Assembly: GCF_004963255.1 (NCBI RefSeq)
Contig: NZ_SUGA01000001.1
Span: 310,001-374,000, forward strand
Source: Mesorhizobium sp.
Lineage (GTDB): Bacteria; Pseudomonadota; Alphaproteobacteria; Rhizobiales; Rhizobiaceae
Length of the DNA stretch: 64,000 bases
Reading direction: 5' to 3'
A program made the position numbers and the translations under genes. Each line of letters opens with the position of its first letter. The first letter of the stretch is position 1. Under the pieces are notes generated by a model. The model worked only from the letters and a program-made list of their open reading frames with translations. It made no database searches and was not told the DNA's origin. Below, piece by piece: positions 36,805-46,038 of this stretch.

Positions 36805-38907
36805 ATGCTCGACAAGCGCTCCGGCTCGCGCCTCGCCAATCTGTGGGACGATGCAAAGGCCGAAGGCATGAGCGGCCCCGAGCTCCTGGTCTATCGCTCG
36901 AACACGCTCGGCTCCGACAAGCGCGTCACCAATTATGGTGGCGGCAACACCTCGTCCAAGGTGTGGCAGAAGGACCCGCTGACCGGCGAGGACGTCGAGG
37001 TCCTGTGGGTCAAGGGCTCCGGCGGCGACAGCGCCTCGATCAAGCTTGACGGTTTCGCCACCCTGTACATGGACAAGCTGCGCGCCATCAAGGGGCTCTA
37101 CCGCGGCGTCGAGCATGAGGACGAGATGGTGGGTTATCTCCCCCACTGCACTTTCAACCTCAATCCGCGCGCGGCCTCGATCGACACGCCGCTGCACGCT
37201 TACGTGCCGAAGGCTTGCGTCGACCACATGCATCCCGACGCCATCATTGCGGTCGCCGCGGCCAAGGATTCCAAGGCGATCACCAAGGAGATCTTCGGCG
37301 ACGCCATCGGCTGGCTGCCATGGAAGCGGCCGGGCTTCGAGCTTGGCCTATGGCTGGAGAAATTCTGCCTCGACAACCCCGATGCCAAGGGCGTCGTGCT
37401 TGAAAGCCACGGCTTATTCACCTGGGGCGACACGCCCAAGGAATGCTACGAGACCACGGTCTCCGTGATCAACCAGGCAATCGAGTGGTTCGAGCGCCGG
37501 TCGGAAGGCGTGGCTATCTTTGGCGGCGAGGCAGTCCAGTCGCTCGATGCCCCGGCACGCCGCGCTATTGCCGCCAAGCTGATGCCGAGGATTCGCGGCC
37601 TGATTTCCGAAAAGAGCCATAAGCTCGGCCATTTCGACGACCAACCGGCCGTGCTCGAATTCGTCAATTCCAGGGATTTGCGGCCGCTGGCGGCGCTCGG
37701 CACCTCATGTCCGGATCATTTCCTGCGCACCAAGATCCGGCCGCTGGTGATCGAGTTCGATCCGGCAAAGCCCGATATAGACGCCGTCATCGCGCGGCTC
37801 GCCGACGACATTGCTGAATACCGCGTCGGCTATCAGGCCTATTACGACGCCTGCGCGCATCCGGATTCGCCGGCCATCCGCGATCCCAATGCCGTGGTCT
37901 ACCTGATGCCCGGCGTCGGCATGTTCACCTTCGCCGGCGACAAGGCGACGGCGCGCATCTCGGGCGAATTCTACGTCAACGCCATCAACGTCATGCGCGG
38001 CGCTTCCACGGTTTCGTCCTATGTCGGCCTGCCCGCGCAGGAAGCTTTCGACATCGAATATTGGCAGCTCGAGGAAGCCAAGCTGCAGCGCCTGCCGAAA
38101 CCCAAGGCGCTGGCCGGCCAGATCGCGCTGGTCACCGGTGGCGCCGGCGGCATCGGCCGCGCCACCGCCAACCGGCTGCTGCGCGAAGGCGCCTGCGTCG
38201 TGCTTGCCGATATAGACGAGGCCGCTTTGGCCAGCGCCAATGACGAGCTCTCGAAAGCCTTCGGCAAAGACTTCGTCCGTCCGGTGCGGATCGACGTCAC
38301 CTCCGAGGAGCAAGTGCTTTCGGGCTTCGCCGAAACGGCGGTCGAATTCGGCGGCATCGACATCCTGGTTTCCAATGCCGGCCTGGCCTCCTCGGCGCCG
38401 ATCGAGGAGACGACACTCGCCTTGTGGAACCGGAATATGGACATCCTGTCCACCGGCTATTTCCTCGTTTCGCGCGAGGCCTTCCGCCTGTTCCGGGCAC
38501 AGAAGATCGGCGGCAACGTCGTCTTCGTCGCCTCCAAGAACGGGCTCGCCGCCTCACCCAATGCTGCCGCCTATTGCACCGCCAAGGCCGCCGAGATCCA
38601 TCTTGCGCGCTGCCTGGCGCTGGAGGGGGCCGAAGCGCAGATCAGGGTCAACGTGGTCAATCCGGACGCCGTGCTGCGCGGCTCGAAAATCTGGACCGGC
38701 GAGTGGAAGGAACAGCGCGCCGCGGCCTATAAGATGTCGACCGACGATCTGGAGGAGCATTACCGGTCGCGCTCGATGCTGAAGCGCTCGGTCTTCCCGG
38801 AAGACATCGCCGAGGCGATCTATTTCTTCGCCTCCGACATGTCGGCCAAATCGACCGGCAACATCGTCAACGTCGACGCCGGCAACGCGCAGAGCTTTAC
38901 GCGATAA
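36805..38907 (+). CDS. rhaD: Bifunctional rhamnulose-1-phosphate aldolase / short-chain alcohol dehydrogenase
   Basis: A 700-residue fusion. The first 400 or so residues are a class II aldolase/adducin domain (RVTNYGGGNTSSKV; HMHPDAIIAVAAAKD with zinc-binding His). From about residue 430 a short-chain dehydrogenase domain begins (ALVTGGAGGIGRATANRLL), with NAGLASSAPIEE and catalytic YCTAK. It splits rhamnulose-1-phosphate into dihydroxyacetone phosphate and lactaldehyde, and the second domain can convert the aldehyde. This fused form replaces separate RhaD and aldehyde enzymes. AGGGAGGATATCC precedes the ATG. Confidence 0.93.
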   Translation: MLDKRSGSRLANLWDDAKAEGMSGPELLVYRSNTLGSDKRVTNYGGGNTSSKVWQKDPLTGEDVEVLWVKGSGGDSASIKLDGFATLYMDKLRAIKGLYRGVEHEDEMVGYLPHCTFNLNPRAASIDTPLHAYVPKACVDHMHPDAIIAVAAAKDSKAITKEIFGDAIGWLPWKRPGFELGLWLEKFCLDNPDAKGVVLESHGLFTWGDTPKECYETTVSVINQAIEWFERRSEGVAIFGGEAVQSLDAPARRAIAAKLMPRIRGLISEKSHKLGHFDDQPAVLEFVNSRDLRPLAALGTSCPDHFLRTKIRPLVIEFDPAKPDIDAVIARLADDIAEYRVGYQAYYDACAHPDSPAIRDPNAVVYLMPGVGMFTFAGDKATARISGEFYVNAINVMRGASTVSSYVGLPAQEAFDIEYWQLEEAKLQRLPKPKALAGQIALVTGGAGGIGRATANRLLREGACVVLADIDEAALASANDELSKAFGKDFVRPVRIDVTSEEQVLSGFAETAVEFGGIDILVSNAGLASSAPIEETTLALWNRNMDILSTGYFLVSREAFRLFRAQKIGGNVVFVASKNGLAASPNAAAYCTAKAAEIHLARCLALEGAEAQIRVNVVNPDAVLRGSKIWTGEWKEQRAAAYKMSTDDLEEHYRSRSMLKRSVFPEDIAEAIYFFASDMSAKSTGNIVNVDAGNAQSFTR

Positions 38908-38911
38908 GCTT

Positions 38912-38964
38912 CCTTCTCCCCGTCCAACGGGGTGAAGGTGCCGGCAGGCGGATGAGGGACAGCG
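38912..38964. repeat. Short hairpin repeat between rhaD and rhaI
   Basis: CCTTCTCCCCG and CGGGGTGAAGG form a hairpin, followed by GCCGGCAGGCGGATGAGGGACAGCG. It is a short member of the CTTCTCCCC repeat group also at 34611 and 50299. Lying inside an operon, it may alter the rhaD to rhaI transcript ratio. Confidence 0.7.
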
Positions 38965-38995
38965 CCGGCCGTACGCATTCTTGGGAGGAATTGCA

Positions 38996-40288
38996 GTGTC
39001 CGAAACAATCATTTCCGCCAACCTCGTCGCCAGCCACAACGCCGCGCGCCAGCCCGACCTCGAACGCGACTACGCCTCGCTCGGCGAGCGTCTCGACCGC
39101 CGCGGCATCGCCATCGACGTCATCCGCGACAAGGTGGAAAAATTCGGCGTGGCGATCCCGTCCTGGGGCGTCGGGACCGGCGGCACGCGCTTCGCCCGCT
39201 TCCCCGGTCCCGGCGAGCCGCGCGATATCTTCGACAAGATCGAGGACTGCGCCGTCATTGCCCAGCTGACGCAGGCGACGCCGACCGTCTCGCTGCACAT
39301 CCCCTGGGATAAGGCTGATCCGAACCGGCTGAAGCAGGCGGCCTCGCGCTTCGGCCTCGGCTTCGACGCCATGAACTCCAACACCTTCTCCGACGCCAGG
39401 GACCAAGAGCTCTCCTACAAATTCGGCTCGCTGTCGCATGCCGATGCCGGCACGCGCCGGCAGGCGGTCGAGCACAATCTCGAATGCATCGAGATCGGCA
39501 AGACGCTGGGCTCCAAGGCGCTGACGGTCTGGATCGGCGACGGCTCGAACTTCCCCGGCCAGGTCAATTTCGCAAAGGCCTTTGAACGCTATCTCGACGC
39601 CATGCGCGAAATCTATGCCGGCCTCCCCGACGACTGGCGGCTGTTTACCGAGCACAAGATGTATGAGCCGGCCTTCTATTCGACCGTCGTGCAGGACTGG
39701 GGCACCAACTACATCATCGCCAGGGAGCTCGGCGACAAGGCCTTCTGCCTGGTCGACCTCGGCCACCACGCGCCCAACGTCAACATCGAGATGATCGTGT
39801 CGCGGCTGATCCAGTTCGGCAAGCTGGGCGGCTTCCACTTCAACGATTCCAAATATGGCGACGACGACCTCGATGCCGGTTCGATCGACCCCTACCGGCT
39901 GTTCCTCGTCTTCAACGAGCTGGTCGATGCGGAGCTCTCCGGCGCCAAGGGTTTCAACCCGGCGCATATGCTCGACCAGAGCCACAACGTCACCGATCCG
40001 ATCGAGAGCCTGATGCTGTCGGCGGTCGAGGTGCAGCGCGCCTACGCGCAGGCGCTGCTGGTCGACCGCAAGGCGCTCGAAGGCTTCCAGGAGAAGAACG
40101 ATGCGCTGATGGCCACGCAAACGCTAAAGGCGGCCTACCGCACCGATGTCGAGCCGATCCTCGCCATGGCGCGCCTGCGGACCGGCGGCGCCGTCGATCC
40201 GGTCGCCGCATACCGCGAGGCCGGCTACCGGGCGAAGGTTGCGGCGGAACGGCCGGCTGTTGCGAGCGGCGGTGGCGGGATTGTCTGA
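38996..40288 (+). CDS. rhaI: L-rhamnose isomerase
   Basis: A 430-residue xylose-isomerase-like barrel enzyme converting L-rhamnose to L-rhamnulose. The manganese-binding and catalytic regions include LFTEHKMYEPAFYST, FCLVDLGHHAPNVN and GGFHFNDSKYGDDD. It resembles the Pseudomonas stutzeri and rhizobial type rather than E. coli RhaA. GTG at 38996 is chosen as start because GGGAGGAA lies five bases upstream. Second gene of the rhaDI operon. Confidence 0.93.
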   Translation: MSETIISANLVASHNAARQPDLERDYASLGERLDRRGIAIDVIRDKVEKFGVAIPSWGVGTGGTRFARFPGPGEPRDIFDKIEDCAVIAQLTQATPTVSLHIPWDKADPNRLKQAASRFGLGFDAMNSNTFSDARDQELSYKFGSLSHADAGTRRQAVEHNLECIEIGKTLGSKALTVWIGDGSNFPGQVNFAKAFERYLDAMREIYAGLPDDWRLFTEHKMYEPAFYSTVVQDWGTNYIIARELGDKAFCLVDLGHHAPNVNIEMIVSRLIQFGKLGGFHFNDSKYGDDDLDAGSIDPYRLFLVFNELVDAELSGAKGFNPAHMLDQSHNVTDPIESLMLSAVEVQRAYAQALLVDRKALEGFQEKNDALMATQTLKAAYRTDVEPILAMARLRTGGAVDPVAAYREAGYRAKVAAERPAVASGGGGIV

Positions 40289-40297
40289 GATTAGCTG

Positions 40298-40320
40298 ATC
40301 TCCCCCACGAGGGGGGAGAT
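40298..40320 (+). terminator. Stem-loop after rhaI
   Basis: ATCTCCCCC pairs with GGGGGAGAT around a five-base loop, ten bases after the rhaI stop. Only TTGG follows, so it is a probable terminator or 3' stabiliser without a clear T run. Confidence 0.6.
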
Positions 40321-40461
40321 TGGCTGGCATCGGCCTAGGCTCGCTTCCTGCAACCTGGAGCTTGCCTGCGAGCGAAAACTAACATGTGTTCGGTCGTATT
40401 GATGGATGGACTCGGCCGCTCCAAGTAGTTCTTCTAAGCGCGCAGCACTTGGAGCACCGCC

Positions 40462-42198
40462 ATGCCCTTGACCCGCCGGACGCTGATCGGCGTCACCCTT
40501 TCGTTCGCACTCACCCTCACGCCGTCGATCACCGCCTTCGCCGCGTCGCCCGCTCCGGCCAAGGGCGAGCACGGCATGGTGGTCACGGAGCAGCATCTGG
40601 CGACCGAAGTCGGTGTCGACGTGCTGAAGAAAGGCGGCAACGCCGTCGATGCCGCCGTCGCGGTCGGTTATGCGCTTGCCGTCGTCTTTCCCGACGCCGG
40701 CAATATCGGCGGCGGAGGGTTCATGACCATCCGGCTGAAGGACGGCCGCACTACCTTCATCGACTTCCGCGAGCGCGCGCCGCTCGCCGCCACGAGGACC
40801 ATGTATCTCGACAAGGACGGCAAGCCGATCAAGGGCGCCAGCCTCGACGGCTATCTGGCTGTCGGCGTGCCGGGTTCGGTCGCCGGCTTCGAGATGGTGC
40901 GCGAGAAGTACGGCACGCTCTCAAGGCAGGATCTGATGGCGCCGGCGATCGCCTACGCCAGGGATGGTTTTGTCCTCAACCAGGGCGACGCGGCTTGGTT
41001 CGCCGACAGCGCCGACCGGCTGGCGAAGGACCCGGCGGCGGCCGCGATCTTCCTGAAAAAAGACGGCAAGCCTTATGGCATCGGCGAGAAGCTCGTTCAG
41101 CCGGACCTCGCCGCGTCGCTGTCGACGATCTCGCAAAAAGGGGCGGACGCCTTCTACAAAGGCGCCATTGCGGACGCAATCGTCAAGGCGAGCGGCGCCA
41201 GGGGCGGCATCCTCGCCAAGGCCGATTTCGAGCAATATTCGGTGCGCGAATTGAAGCCGGTGACCTGTTCCTACCGCGGCTACGAGATAATCTCCTCGCC
41301 ACCGCCGAGTTCGGGCGGCGTCATCATCTGCGAGATCCTCAACGTGCTGGAAGGCTACCCGCTGTCCTATCTCGGCGCCGGATCGGCCGAGACGGTCCAT
41401 GTCATGGTCGAGGCGATGCGCCATGCCTATGTCGACCGCAACTCAGCGCTCGGCGACCCGGATTTCGTCGACAATCCGGTCTCGAAGCTGCTCGACAAGA
41501 ACTATGCCAAGGGCATCCGTGACAAGATCGATCCCTTCCGCGCCGGCGTCTCGAAGGACTTGATGCCGAAGGGTCTTGGCGAGCCGAAGGAGACCACCCA
41601 CTATTCGATCATCGACAAGGACGGCAACGCGGTTGCGGTCACCTACACGCTGAACGGCTCCTTCGGCGCCGGCGTCGTCGCCGACGGCACCGGCATCCTG
41701 CTCAACAACGAGATGGACGACTTTACCCAGAAGCCCGGCGTGCCCAACCTCTACGGGCTTGTCCAGGGCGAGGCCAACGCCATTCAGCCGAAGAAGACGC
41801 CTTTGTCATCGATGAGCCCGACGATTGTCACCAAGGACGGCAAGCCGTTCATGGTCATAGGCAGCCCGGGCGGTTCGCGCATCATCACCATCACGCTGGA
41901 GGCGATCGTCAACGTCATCGATCACGGCATGGACATCCAGGAAGCCATCGACGCGCCGCGCATTCACCATCAATGGCTGCCGGATACGGTCTATGTCGAG
42001 CCATTCGGGCTGTCGCCGGACACGGAGAAGCTGCTTGCCGGCATGGGCTATCATCTCGACCTGAGCGACGAGACCTGGGGCCGGGCAGCCGGCATCCTTG
42101 TCGGCGGCAAGAGCCTGGCGGAGATCGAGAAGGGCGGCGCCCGCTACAACGGCGCCATGGACAGCCGCGCGGCTGCCGGCGAGGCGCTGGGATATTAG
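40462..42198 (+). CDS. ggt: Gamma-glutamyltransferase precursor
   Basis: A 578-residue Ntn hydrolase precursor. The N-terminal signal peptide (LTRRTLIGVTLSFALTLTPS, cleavage near AFA-AS) sends it to the periplasm; the RR pair is Tat-like but a Sec signal is equally possible. The autoprocessing site is KE-TTHYSII with nucleophile T378, which would release a small subunit of 201 residues. The gamma-glutamyl-binding region SSMSPTIV and the PGGSRI motif are present. It cleaves glutathione and other gamma-glutamyl compounds. TATTAG ends it; it seems single-gene. Confidence 0.94.
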   Translation: MPLTRRTLIGVTLSFALTLTPSITAFAASPAPAKGEHGMVVTEQHLATEVGVDVLKKGGNAVDAAVAVGYALAVVFPDAGNIGGGGFMTIRLKDGRTTFIDFRERAPLAATRTMYLDKDGKPIKGASLDGYLAVGVPGSVAGFEMVREKYGTLSRQDLMAPAIAYARDGFVLNQGDAAWFADSADRLAKDPAAAAIFLKKDGKPYGIGEKLVQPDLAASLSTISQKGADAFYKGAIADAIVKASGARGGILAKADFEQYSVRELKPVTCSYRGYEIISSPPPSSGGVIICEILNVLEGYPLSYLGAGSAETVHVMVEAMRHAYVDRNSALGDPDFVDNPVSKLLDKNYAKGIRDKIDPFRAGVSKDLMPKGLGEPKETTHYSIIDKDGNAVAVTYTLNGSFGAGVVADGTGILLNNEMDDFTQKPGVPNLYGLVQGEANAIQPKKTPLSSMSPTIVTKDGKPFMVIGSPGGSRIITITLEAIVNVIDHGMDIQEAIDAPRIHHQWLPDTVYVEPFGLSPDTEKLLAGMGYHLDLSDETWGRAAGILVGGKSLAEIEKGGARYNGAMDSRAAAGEALGY

Positions 42199-42361
42199 GG
42201 ATCGAAGGGGCGGGTGGCGAAGGACAGTTGATTTGCCGGCCAATCGGGCCCGGCGCCACGATGGCTTAAGCAATTAAAGATTGGCTAAAACCGTTCGGGG
42301 CAGTAGCGGACGCGGCTCCTCCATGCCTTAATAAACCGGGGTCTATGGTGGCGGTCGATGA

Positions 42362-43153
42362 ATGAGCGAGAGTTTTTCTTTGGTGGTTCCTACGCGGGAC
42401 GGAGCACCGCACAGTCTGATCATTGCCGAAGAATATCGACGGCTCGGGATTGAAATTCGGTATTTCGTCGATAGCCGTTCATCGCCGCGATACATAGAAG
42501 ATGTGCTTCGCAAAGTAGACTTGGCCACCAAGCTATCCGTCAGGTGGGGGCGGTCTTATGTCGAAGGCATTCTGCCGAAGATTGCAGCCGTTTCACGCGC
42601 AAAGCGTATTTTCCGGCTGGACGACGATGAATTTCCCTCGCGTGCCTTGCTGACCTGGCTGCGCGATGTTGCAGCGCCGACAAATAAACCGGTGATCGCC
42701 ATCCCGCGCCGCGCCGTAGCTGTTATCGATTCCAAGGCTGTCTTTGCTGCGAAGTTGCCCAATTTGCCGCCGCACGACTTTCAGTTTAGAGGGTTCCTCG
42801 TCGATTCGGTAAAATTCAAGAAAAAAATCCACACGCCGGGGTTCTCGTTCAATGAATCCGACGTCTTGTACGCGCCTTCGGAGTGCCACATCTACCATTT
42901 CGACTGGGTTGTACGAAGCCGCGAGCAGCGTGCCGGCAAACTCGAATTCTACGAGAGGATGGAGCCCGGAGCGTTCGAATTGATGAAGTATCAGTATCTC
43001 TACGAGGATTTCGATCCGGCCCTTTATGAATTTACCCCGGTGGATGATTCTGACGTATCGACCCTGGCCCTTCGGCTCCATGACGAGCGGCCTCTGCCCG
43101 CGGAGGCGACCCGGGGATGGACGCGGTTTTTTCGCAGGGTCGCGTATCGATGA
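42362..43153 (+). CDS. Glycosyltransferase-like protein with DDDE motif
   Basis: A 263-residue protein with a likely GT-A fold. It starts SFSLVVPTRDGAPHSL, a strand-loop usual for nucleotide-sugar binding, and has RLDDDEFPSRAL at about residues 85-96, where the acidic run (87-90) could bind the metal. A second conserved-looking block is CHIYHFDWVVRSREQR. No family can be named. Codon use looks visibly richer in A/T (many AAA, GAA, TTT) than neighbouring genes, a possible sign of transfer. It overlaps the next gene by four bases, so both are probably made together. Confidence 0.62.
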   Translation: MSESFSLVVPTRDGAPHSLIIAEEYRRLGIEIRYFVDSRSSPRYIEDVLRKVDLATKLSVRWGRSYVEGILPKIAAVSRAKRIFRLDDDEFPSRALLTWLRDVAAPTNKPVIAIPRRAVAVIDSKAVFAAKLPNLPPHDFQFRGFLVDSVKFKKKIHTPGFSFNESDVLYAPSECHIYHFDWVVRSREQRAGKLEFYERMEPGAFELMKYQYLYEDFDPALYEFTPVDDSDVSTLALRLHDERPLPAEATRGWTRFFRRVAYR

Positions 43154-44022
43154 ATCCCTTTCGTTTCGTGTCGGTTCAGCGGCCATTGCCCGGGCCATCG
43201 GCAGGTGGCCGGCAGGCAGGAATCTTCATAACGCATGTGCTGAACCATCGAATACAGGCTCATTTTGACCGTCTCCGCCGAGAAACGGAGGCGATCATCG
43301 ACTGGCAGTTCGCCTATAATCCGTGGACGGTGGATGACCTCGCCGCCGGACGAGGAGAATTCGAGATCGACCGGACCTCCGCGCGCGTGCGTCAGGCCAT
43401 GAATAACGGAAACTTGGCGGGCTATATGGACATCGTCTTCTTCCCTTTGGCGAAGTCCGCAAATCGGGAATTCGTCTGGATTCTTGAGTATGACGTCGAC
43501 TTTGCCGGCCGGTGGCTCGATTTTTTCCAGCAGTTTTCAAGTAATGGCGCGGACTTGCTGACGACGACACTCAACACGCGCCGCCGCGATCGGCGCTGGA
43601 CATTCTGGGGCTCGGCAAACGGACCGTGCCCGAAATCACGCTTCACGAGAGCATTTATGCCCATCATGCGCGTTTCGAGGCGCTTTATCGGCATCTTCGA
43701 GGAGGCGCTTTCGACAGGCGAGTGGAGTGGGCACTACGAATTCCTCGTGCCGACCATCGCGCGAGTTCATGGTCTCAGGATCGAGGATATCGGCGGGACC
43801 GGGCCGTTCGTACCTTGGCGCCGAAGGAGACGGAACTATGTGAATGCGGCGAAGGACCCCTATCTCAGTCCGGGCACGTTCGTCTGGCGCCCATCGATGA
43901 CGGCTTATTTTCACGAAGACGATGCCGCATTCACGCAACGGGCCATGCTTTACCATCCGATCAAGGCCGACGTGGCCGAATGGGAAGCTGAAGCGCCTGT
44001 GGCGTCATCCCAGGCCATCTGA
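43150..44022 (+). CDS. Putative glycosyltransferase-like protein, coupled to the previous gene
   Basis: A 290-residue protein. It begins with a short basic region and then GIFITHVLNHRIQAHFDRL. A DxD-type motif is seen in FVWILEYDVDFAGRW (residues 108-122), and the C-terminal part has FVWRPSMTAYF and LYHPIK. These suggest a nucleotide-sugar enzyme similar to DUF3405-type proteins, but I cannot confirm a family. ATG at 43150 overlaps the stop of the upstream gene (ATGA) and starts MNPFRFVSV; an upstream frame from 43117 would overlap more. Same A/T-richer look as its partner. Confidence 0.58.
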   Translation: MNPFRFVSVQRPLPGPSAGGRQAGIFITHVLNHRIQAHFDRLRRETEAIIDWQFAYNPWTVDDLAAGRGEFEIDRTSARVRQAMNNGNLAGYMDIVFFPLAKSANREFVWILEYDVDFAGRWLDFFQQFSSNGADLLTTTLNTRRRDRRWTFWGSANGPCPKSRFTRAFMPIMRVSRRFIGIFEEALSTGEWSGHYEFLVPTIARVHGLRIEDIGGTGPFVPWRRRRRNYVNAAKDPYLSPGTFVWRPSMTAYFHEDDAAFTQRAMLYHPIKADVAEWEAEAPVASSQAI

Positions 44023-44039
44023 TGCGGAGAGGCCTGAAG

Positions 44040-44143
44040 CATGTCTCCCGAAAGTGGGAACCGGTTTCGGGATAAAGACATGCGTAAAAGCAAAAACCTG
44101 AAGCGCATGGAGCGAATCTGAAAAGATCGCGACGCGCTTTAGG
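44040..44143. repeat. RIME-like double palindrome
   Basis: First unit: CATGTC with GACATG at the ends and CCCGAAAGTGGG / CCGGTTTCGGG inside. Second unit: CCTGAAGCGC with GCGCTTTAGG. Two joined palindromes of this sort are the plan of RIME elements of rhizobia. It fills most of the gap 44023-44175 between two convergent genes. Confidence 0.8.
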
Positions 44144-44175
44144 TTGGTTTATCGCACGCCAACCCGATTGTCTGA

Positions 44176-44523
44176 TCAGGTCACCAACGTGATGGTCGAG
44201 GCGATCAGCATGACGGCGGCAATGGCCACGAACAGCGCGTAGATGCGCGGCCGGTCGAGCAGCAGCGCATTGCCGGAAATCCAGGCCGCCGTGGCGCCGC
44301 CGAGCGCGAACAGAAAGCCGTTGCGGTGGCCGAAGGACATGGAGGCGGCCATCAGGCCGCCGATGATCAGCGCGCCGAACACGATGATGACGGCGACCGC
44401 GTATTTCTCGAAGTCATTGCCGCCGCCCATCACCGGACCCATCGCGTTGAGATTGGGCAGGTCGTCCGGATCGAAAGGATTGGCCGAGCCGTATTCGTCT
44501 TGACCGAGGGATTCGCGCATCAT
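44176..44523 (-). CDS. Small conserved membrane protein of unknown function
   Basis: A 115-residue protein. The first 40 or so residues are soluble and acidic (GQDEYGSANPFDPDDLPN). Three hydrophobic segments follow: YAVAVIIVFGALIIGGLMAAS, FLFALGGATAAWISGNALL and IYALFVAIAAVMLIASTITL. ATG at 44523 is chosen because GGAG is five bases upstream; the frame extends to 44619 without support. It lies 160 bases downstream of dctD on the same strand. Function unknown. Confidence 0.68.
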   Translation of the reverse strand: MMRESLGQDEYGSANPFDPDDLPNLNAMGPVMGGGNDFEKYAVAVIIVFGALIIGGLMAASMSFGHRNGFLFALGGATAAWISGNALLLDRPRIYALFVAIAAVMLIASTITLVT

Positions 44524-44682
44524 TCGTTCTCCGCTGGGCGGCAACAAACCATCAACGCCTGCCAAGCGCAACCCGGCAACGCCATCGCGGCGATGCGTTC
44601 GCTGGCCGGCTGGTGCCAACGTGCCACGGTTTGCCGGACAAGCTCAACGGCTGGAGATTGGATCGGGTTCCACGAGCTTGAT

Positions 44683-46038
44683 CTATCTGGAGAAATCGCT
44701 GCGCACGATACCGTGCCGCTGCAGCTTGTCATAGAAGGTCTTGCGCGGAATGCCGAGCGCCTCGATGGTGCGGCGAACGTCGCCTCCATTGCGACCAAGT
44801 GTCTCGCGGATGATCTCGGCCTCGTAGCGATCGAGCCGCTCGGGCAACGGCATCGCGGCGTCGTTCTCGATTGCCGCTGGGGAAGGCGTTTCGGTGACAT
44901 CTTCAAGCCCGAGCACGAAGCGTTCGGCGAAATGGGCGAGTTCGCGTACATTGCCCGGCCAGTCATGCTCCCTGAGATGGCGCTGGACTGCCGCCGACGT
45001 CGCCGGCACGGCTCGCCGGAAGCGTGCGGCGGCCCGCTCGGCGAAATAGCCGAACAGCAGCGGCACGTCGTCCCGTCGTTCGCGCAGCGGCGGAATGGAG
45101 AGCGTCACCACGTTGAGCCGGTAATAGAGGTCCTCGCGGAAAGCGCCGCGCTGGCTGGCATTGCCGAGATCGAGCTTGGCAGCGGCGACAACGCGCAGGT
45201 CGACTGGCCTGACCTCGTTGGTGCCGAGCGGCGTCACCTCGCGCATTTCGAGCACGCGCAGCATCTGCACCTGCGTCGAGGCCGGCATGCTTTCGATCTC
45301 ATCGAGGAACAGCGTACCGCCGCTCGAATGCTCGATACGGCCGACGCGCTTCTTCTGTGCGCCGGTGAAGGCGCCGGCCTCGTGTCCGAACAGCTCGCTT
45401 TCGATGACCGTCTCCGGCAGCGTGCCGCAATTGAGCGCGACGAAATTGCCCTTGGCGCGGCGGCTCCAGCGATGCAGCAGGTTCGCCACCACCTCCTTGC
45501 CGGAGCCGGTCTCGCCGGTCACCAGCACGTCGACATCGGTGTCGGCGATCTGCCTGAGCGTGCGGCGCAGCCGCTCCATCGCCGGCGTCTGTCCGATCAG
45601 CGGCAAGCCCTCCTGCGCCTGCTCGGCCGCTTCGCGCAAGGCGCGATTCTCCATCACCAGCCGGCGTTTTTCGGCGGCGCGGGCAACGCTCTGCGCCAGC
45701 CGCTCAGTGGCGAAAGGCTTGGTGATGAAATCGTAGGCGCCGTCCTTGATCGCCTTGACGGCCATGGCGATGTCGCCGTGCCCCGTGACCAGGATCACGG
45801 GAATATCGGGGTCGAGATGCAAGACGCGGCCGAAAAGCTGCAGCCCGTCGATCTCCGGCATGCGGATGTCCGAGACAACCACGCCGGCGAAACTCCTGTC
45901 GAGCGTCGCCAGCGCTTCCCTCGCCACCGAATAGGCGGACACCGCAAAGCCGGCAAGCTCCAGCGTCTGCCTCGTCGCCTTGAGCAGGTCGCTGTCGTCG
46001 TCGATCAGGATCACCGGTGCGGGATCGTTCGTGGTCAT
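44683..46038 (-). CDS. dctD: Sigma-54-dependent response regulator for C4-dicarboxylate transport
   Basis: A 451-residue NtrC-family activator. Receiver domain: D57 in [12 protein letters not shown]. Central AAA+ domain: Walker A GETGSGKE (175-182), the sigma-54 contact motif GAFTGA (222-227) and [11 protein letters not shown]-terminal Fis-type helix-turn-helix: [22 protein letters not shown]. The position, overlapping dctB by four bases and facing dctA, identifies it as DctD. When phosphorylated by DctB it should activate dctA from the -24/-12 promoter seen upstream of that gene. Confidence 0.94.
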   Translation of the reverse strand: MTTNDPAPVILIDDDSDLLKATRQTLELAGFAVSAYSVAREALATLDRSFAGVVVSDIRMPEIDGLQLFGRVLHLDPDIPVILVTGHGDIAMAVKAIKDGAYDFITKPFATERLAQSVARAAEKRRLVMENRALREAAEQAQEGLPLIGQTPAMERLRRTLRQIADTDVDVLVTGETGSGKEVVANLLHRWSRRAKGNFVALNCGTLPETVIESELFGHEAGAFTGAQKKRVGRIEHSSGGTLFLDEIESMPASTQVQMLRVLEMREVTPLGTNEVRPVDLRVVAAAKLDLGNASQRGAFREDLYYRLNVVTLSIPPLRERRDDVPLLFGYFAERAAARFRRAVPATSAAVQRHLREHDWPGNVRELAHFAERFVLGLEDVTETPSPAAIENDAAMPLPERLDRYEAEIIRETLGRNGGDVRRTIEALGIPRKTFYDKLQRHGIVRSDFSR

